Shown here one piece after another: positions 7,362-8,966 of a DNA stretch of 8,966 bases. The notes below the pieces were generated by a model. It ran no database searches. It saw only the letters and a list, made by a program, of their open reading frames with translations, and was not told where the DNA came from. Source of the DNA: Elusimicrobiota bacterium (GTDB taxonomy: Bacteria; Omnitrophota; Gorgyraeia; Zapsychrales; Fredricksoniimonadaceae); the NCBI GenBank assembly GCA_012514595.1, contig JAAYZZ010000177.1, positions 1 through 8,966 on the forward strand, read 5' to 3'. The number at the start of each line of letters is the position of its first letter. Position 1 is the stretch's first letter. The translations under genes and the position numbers were made by a program.

Positions 7362-7376
7362 GTCCCAGAAAGGGAC
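7362..7376 (+). other. Small stem-loop ahead of micro-gene 2
   Basis: GTCCC (7362-7366), AGAAA loop, GGGAC (7372-7376): a perfect 5-bp hairpin 20 bases upstream of the micro-gene 2 ATG and just before its ribosome-binding site. No comparable element precedes micro-gene 1. It could be chance, or an RNA-processing or stability element. Confidence 0.3.
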
Positions 7377-7396
7377 AGAAAGAAAGGAGAATCACC

Positions 7397-7471
7397 ATGG
7401 CTTGTTGCTGCAAAACAAAGAAAGCGAAAAAGAAGGTCACGAAGAAGGTTGCCAAGAAGAAAAAGAAATAA
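7397..7471 (+). CDS. Lysine-rich micro-protein 2 with N-terminal Cys triplet (24 aa, unidentified)
   Basis: This 25-codon frame encodes MACCCKTKKA followed by KKKVTKKVAKKKKK. The C-terminal 17 residues match those of micro-protein 1 at 16 positions. The N-terminus differs by carrying three consecutive cysteines, which could bind metal, form disulfides or be modified (inference). The ribosome-binding site AGAAAGGAGA at 7381-7390 is identical to that of micro-gene 1, with 6-base spacing to the ATG. A strong terminator follows at 7485-7516. No convincing own promoter is visible between 7349 and 7380, so expression may depend on read-through of the terminator at 7313-7348. The pair looks like a tandem duplication that has since diverged mainly at third codon positions. 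No known family is recognised. Confidence 0.7.
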   Translation: MACCCKTKKAKKKVTKKVAKKKKK

Positions 7472-7484
7472 ATTCCCGGCACTC

Positions 7485-7516
7485 AAAAAACCCCCGCCTC
7501 ACGACGGGGGTTTTTT
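7485..7516. terminator. Bidirectional intrinsic terminator shared by micro-gene 2 (+) and tatC (-)
   Basis: A perfect 12-bp stem, AAAAAACCCCCG (7485-7496) with CGGGGGTTTTTT (7505-7516), and an 8-base loop. Read in either direction the GC arm is followed by six T residues. The tatC stop codon (7499-7501) lies in the loop, so the upstream arm of the minus-strand hairpin is coding sequence. Confidence 0.9.
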
Positions 7517-8191
7517 CTTTCTCCCGATCCGGGCCCACAAAATCGTCCCTTCAAAGATCCCCCACAGCGGTAAGGCCAGCAGGAGCTGAGACACGATATC
7601 CGGCGGTGTCAGGAACGCGGCAAGAACGACGATTCCGACCAGAATAAAAGGCCGGACCCGGATCAAGACCGAAACACTCACAACACCGCTTTGCACCAAC
7701 AAAAGAAGAACGGGAGGCAATTCAAACGCGATCAGGCTCCCCCAAAAGATCGACCAGACAAAAGAAAGATAACCGTTCACCGTGATCATGGGGACAAGGC
7801 GTTCTGTGGAGAACGACAGCAGAAAACGATAAGCGAACGGCAAAAGGAAACCGAGAACGAACACAAGGGCCAAAAGGAAAGAAAGAAGGCAGAACAACCC
7901 GTAGACACCCACGGCTCGCTTCTCCCGCGGGCTCAGACCCGACGAGACGAATGACCACATCTCAAAAAGAAGATAGGGAAAACACAGGGCTGACCCGCCC
8001 AAAAACACAAGCGAACACCAGGCCCCAAAGGCATCCCCTGGAGAAAGAAAGACCACCGTCCCGGCAGGGATCAAAAGAAGATCGAGAAGATCGGACGCGT
8101 AGAACGACGTGATGCCTGCACAGACCAGAAATGCGACGATCCCCCGGAGGAGCCGCTGACGCAGCTCTGTAAGATGTTCAACAAGCGGCAT
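7499..8191 (-). CDS. tatC: Twin-arginine translocase subunit TatC
   Basis: TatC is the polytopic inner-membrane receptor for twin-arginine signal peptides and, with TatA, exports folded proteins. The 230-residue protein is near the usual length and shows six hydrophobic segments (roughly 16-34, 56-78, 96-120, 145-167, 182-197 and 200-220). Family motifs are EHLTELRQRLL at 5-15 on the cytoplasmic N-terminus, FLSPGDAF at 48-55, YLLFEMWSFVSSGLSPREKR at 73-92 (with the conserved Glu and the PxExR region), IAFELP at 154-159 and FLTPPDIVSQLLLALPLW at 193-210. The start ATG lies 11 bases after the tatA stop and lacks a Shine-Dalgarno sequence, so translational coupling to tatA is likely. Its last residues, KKKPPS, are encoded by the shared terminator hairpin. 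Confidence 0.95.
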   Translation of the reverse strand: MPLVEHLTELRQRLLRGIVAFLVCAGITSFYASDLLDLLLIPAGTVVFLSPGDAFGAWCSLVFLGGSALCFPYLLFEMWSFVSSGLSPREKRAVGVYGLFCLLSFLLALVFVLGFLLPFAYRFLLSFSTERLVPMITVNGYLSFVWSIFWGSLIAFELPPVLLLLVQSGVVSVSVLIRVRPFILVGIVVLAAFLTPPDIVSQLLLALPLWGIFEGTILWARIGRKKKPPS

Positions 8192-8202
8192 GGGCAGAAC
8201 AG

Positions 8203-8358
8203 CTAAACATCCTTTTTCTCTTCTCCCTTCATGGCCGACTGAAACTCCCGTACCGCCCGGCCGATGGCCTGGCCGATCTCGGGAAGTCTTCGGGCCCCGA
8301 AGACGAGAAGAACCACAACAAGAACAACGATGATCTCACCGAATCCGATGCGCCCCAT
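8203..8358 (-). CDS. tatA: Twin-arginine translocase subunit TatA (small)
   Basis: TatA forms the pore-like oligomer of the Tat export system in the inner membrane. The 51-residue product begins MGRIGFGEIIVVL, a single hydrophobic helix at 7-20. The FGARRLPEIG hinge (20-29, with the conserved FG and LP) and an amphipathic helix, QAIGRAVREFQSAMKG at 30-45, follow. The charged tail is very short (EEKKDV), at the small end for TatA/TatE proteins. AAAGGAG lies about 7 bases before the ATG. tatC follows 11 bases downstream, a common tatA-tatC arrangement. No tatB is present in the window, so a TatA that serves both roles is plausible, as in many non-proteobacterial systems. Confidence 0.93.
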   Translation of the reverse strand: MGRIGFGEIIVVLVVVLLVFGARRLPEIGQAIGRAVREFQSAMKGEEKKDV

Positions 8359-8382
8359 AATCTCGCTCCTTTGTTTGAGATA

Positions 8383-8409
8383 ATTGTAATACGAAGAAAG
8401 AAAAGTGAA
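8383..8409 (-). promoter_or_regulatory. Candidate tatAC promoter
   Basis: On the minus strand TACAAT (complement of 8383-8388, 5/6 of the -10 consensus) lies about 25 bases before the tatA ATG. The best -35-like hexamer, TTCACT (complement of 8404-8409), is at a short 15-base spacing and overlaps the heptad repeat, so only the -10 is persuasive. Confidence 0.35.
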
Positions 8410-8479
8410 AGGTGAAAAATGGAAGGACGGAAGAAAGCCCTCTCCCTTTCACCCTTCCCTTTTGTTCTTCACCAAAACA
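8396..8479. repeat. Second intergenic block of degenerate purine heptads, inverted arrangement
   Basis: The plus-strand arm reads AAAAGTG, AAAGGTG, AAAAATGG, AAGGACGG (8401-8430). The opposing arm (8441-8475) is its pyrimidine counterpart (CCCTTTC, ACCCTTCCC). An exact 8-bp inverted repeat is present: GTGAAAGG at 8405-8412 and CCTTTCAC at 8445-8452. Only 32 bases separate these arms. It lies between the tatA promoter region and the terminator of the next gene, and resembles the block at 1760-1856. Confidence 0.5.
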
Positions 8480-8506
8480 AAACGGCCCGCCTCTCAGGAC
8501 GGGCCG
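8477..8506 (-). terminator. Intrinsic terminator of the right-edge gene
   Basis: CGGCCCG (8483-8489) pairs with CGGGCCG (8500-8506), and the loop can form three more pairs (CCT/AGG) around a bulged A. On the minus strand the stem is followed by TTTTGTTTTGG. It begins 25 bases after the stop codon at 8532. Confidence 0.8.
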
Positions 8507-8531
8507 AAGAAACTCGAAAAAATGCGGTTCC

Positions 8532-8966
8532 CTACCGGGAAAGGGCCGCGCCGGGATCCTTGAAGAACGGCAGGCCACTCACAGGCTCGATGGACAGGAT
8601 CTCCGGGATCACGCCGTCAATATTGATCGAATCCACATCCTGCATCTCGAGCGGAAGCGCGACCCCGTTCCCGTCCCGTCTGATCTGCAGGCTCATCGCG
8701 GCGTCGTTGAGATCGATACCTCCGCGGGTCCACGCATCAGAGGAATCCTCTGCGGCATCCATCTCAAGCTGATAGGCAGAGCCATCCCTCACAAAAACGA
8801 GAAAACGCTCGATCGCCTTGAGCGCTGTCATATAAAGTTCAGGGCGTCCCGAGAAGGCCCGCCGGAGACCTTCCGTACTGCGCAACTGTTCCGAAAGGAC
8901 ATCCCATCCCGGATCCCCCCGGCGGACCCGCAGACCGGCCTCCACCCCCCGGGGGACAACGAACAG
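8532..8966 (-). CDS. C-terminal part of an unidentified protein with an Omnitrophota-like terminal domain (5' end outside window)
   Basis: The frame is open to the right edge, so the visible 144 residues are the end of a longer protein. A GTG at 8945 could be read as a start, but the codons upstream (LFVVPRG) continue without a stop and no ribosome-binding site precedes it. The visible sequence has an LRxxxGLRRAFSGRPELYMTA-like helical stretch (28-47), then SAYQLEMDAAEDS, then RGGIDLNDAAMSLQIRRDGN at 81-100, VALPLEM at 102-108 and SINIDGVIPEILSIEPV at 113-129. I recall very similar GGID-LN / L-LQI-RDGNG / NIDG--P-I--I-P endings on large proteins of Omnitrophota genomes, where their function is unknown. 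That is memory, not a search. A strong terminator follows. There is no signal or membrane segment in the visible part. Confidence 0.75.
   Translation of the reverse strand: MFVVPRGVEAGLRVRRGDPGWDVLSEQLRSTEGLRRAFSGRPELYMTALKAIERFLVFVRDGSAYQLEMDAAEDSSDAWTRGGIDLNDAAMSLQIRRDGNGVALPLEMQDVDSINIDGVIPEILSIEPVSGLPFFKDPGAALSR

Noticed and set aside
7123..7486. Minus-strand frames rich in Phe (119 and 92 codons)
   Set aside because: They are the complement of the AAG/AAA-rich micro-genes and run through both terminators and the promoter. The Phe runs are an artefact of polylysine codons on the other strand.
7311..7589. Plus-strand frames of 92 and 81 codons starting at 7311 and 7402
   Set aside because: They begin at or after a terminator or inside micro-gene 2, cross the strong terminator at 7485-7516 and then run antisense through tatC. 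They have no suitable ribosome-binding site.
8532..8945. Complete 137-residue gene starting at a GTG
   Set aside because: The reading frame stays open to the window edge beyond the GTG and no ribosome-binding site precedes it, so the gene is better described as partial.

Overview
The window looks like a bacterial chromosome segment of moderate GC content. It is most likely from an uncultured, Gram-negative-type lineage. My best guess is the PVC-related phylum Omnitrophota. That guess rests on the C-terminal domain of the gene cut off at the right edge (a GGID-LN / LQI-RDGNG / SINIDG-IPEI-SI-P pattern), which I recall from long proteins of that phylum, and on the PurL carrying two fused PurS-like units. 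It comes from memory of families, not from a search.

Layout, left to right. (1) 1-3909, minus strand: a purine-biosynthesis cluster transcribed purB - purC - purL. PurL is cut by the left edge, so only its N-terminal 580 residues are visible, including two tandem PurS-like units. (2) 3959-4725, minus strand: a small secreted DUF2059-type protein with a strong sigma-70-like promoter and its own intrinsic terminator, which separates it from purB. (3) 4855-5928, plus strand: a short-chain polyprenyl diphosphate synthase, convergent with hemW. The two stop codons share one CTAG. (4) 5925-7118, minus strand: hemW, a radical-SAM protein. (5) 7158-7516, plus strand: two tandem micro-genes of 21 and 24 codons encoding nearly pure Lys/Ala/Val basic peptides. 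Each has the same AGAAAGGAGA ribosome-binding site and each is followed by its own intrinsic terminator. (6) 7499-8358, minus strand: tatA-tatC of the twin-arginine export system. TatC ends inside the terminator hairpin it shares with the second micro-gene. (7) 8483-8966, minus strand: the 3' end of a large unidentified gene with its terminator.

The housekeeping genes are ordinary. purB, purC and purL act in de novo IMP/AMP synthesis, tatAC exports folded proteins, the prenyl synthase feeds isoprenoid lipids, and hemW is linked to heme handling. The part least explained by known annotation is the pair of lysine-rich micro-genes. Comparing the two copies gives 7 silent codon differences against 1 replacement over 17 codons, which indicates that the peptide itself is under selection. 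Two intergenic spacers (1760-1856 and 8396-8479) contain related degenerate purine heptads in inverted arrangement and may be copies of a dispersed repeat.

No intergenic stretch exceeds 300 bases. I saw no tRNA, rRNA, CRISPR array, insertion sequence or transposase.
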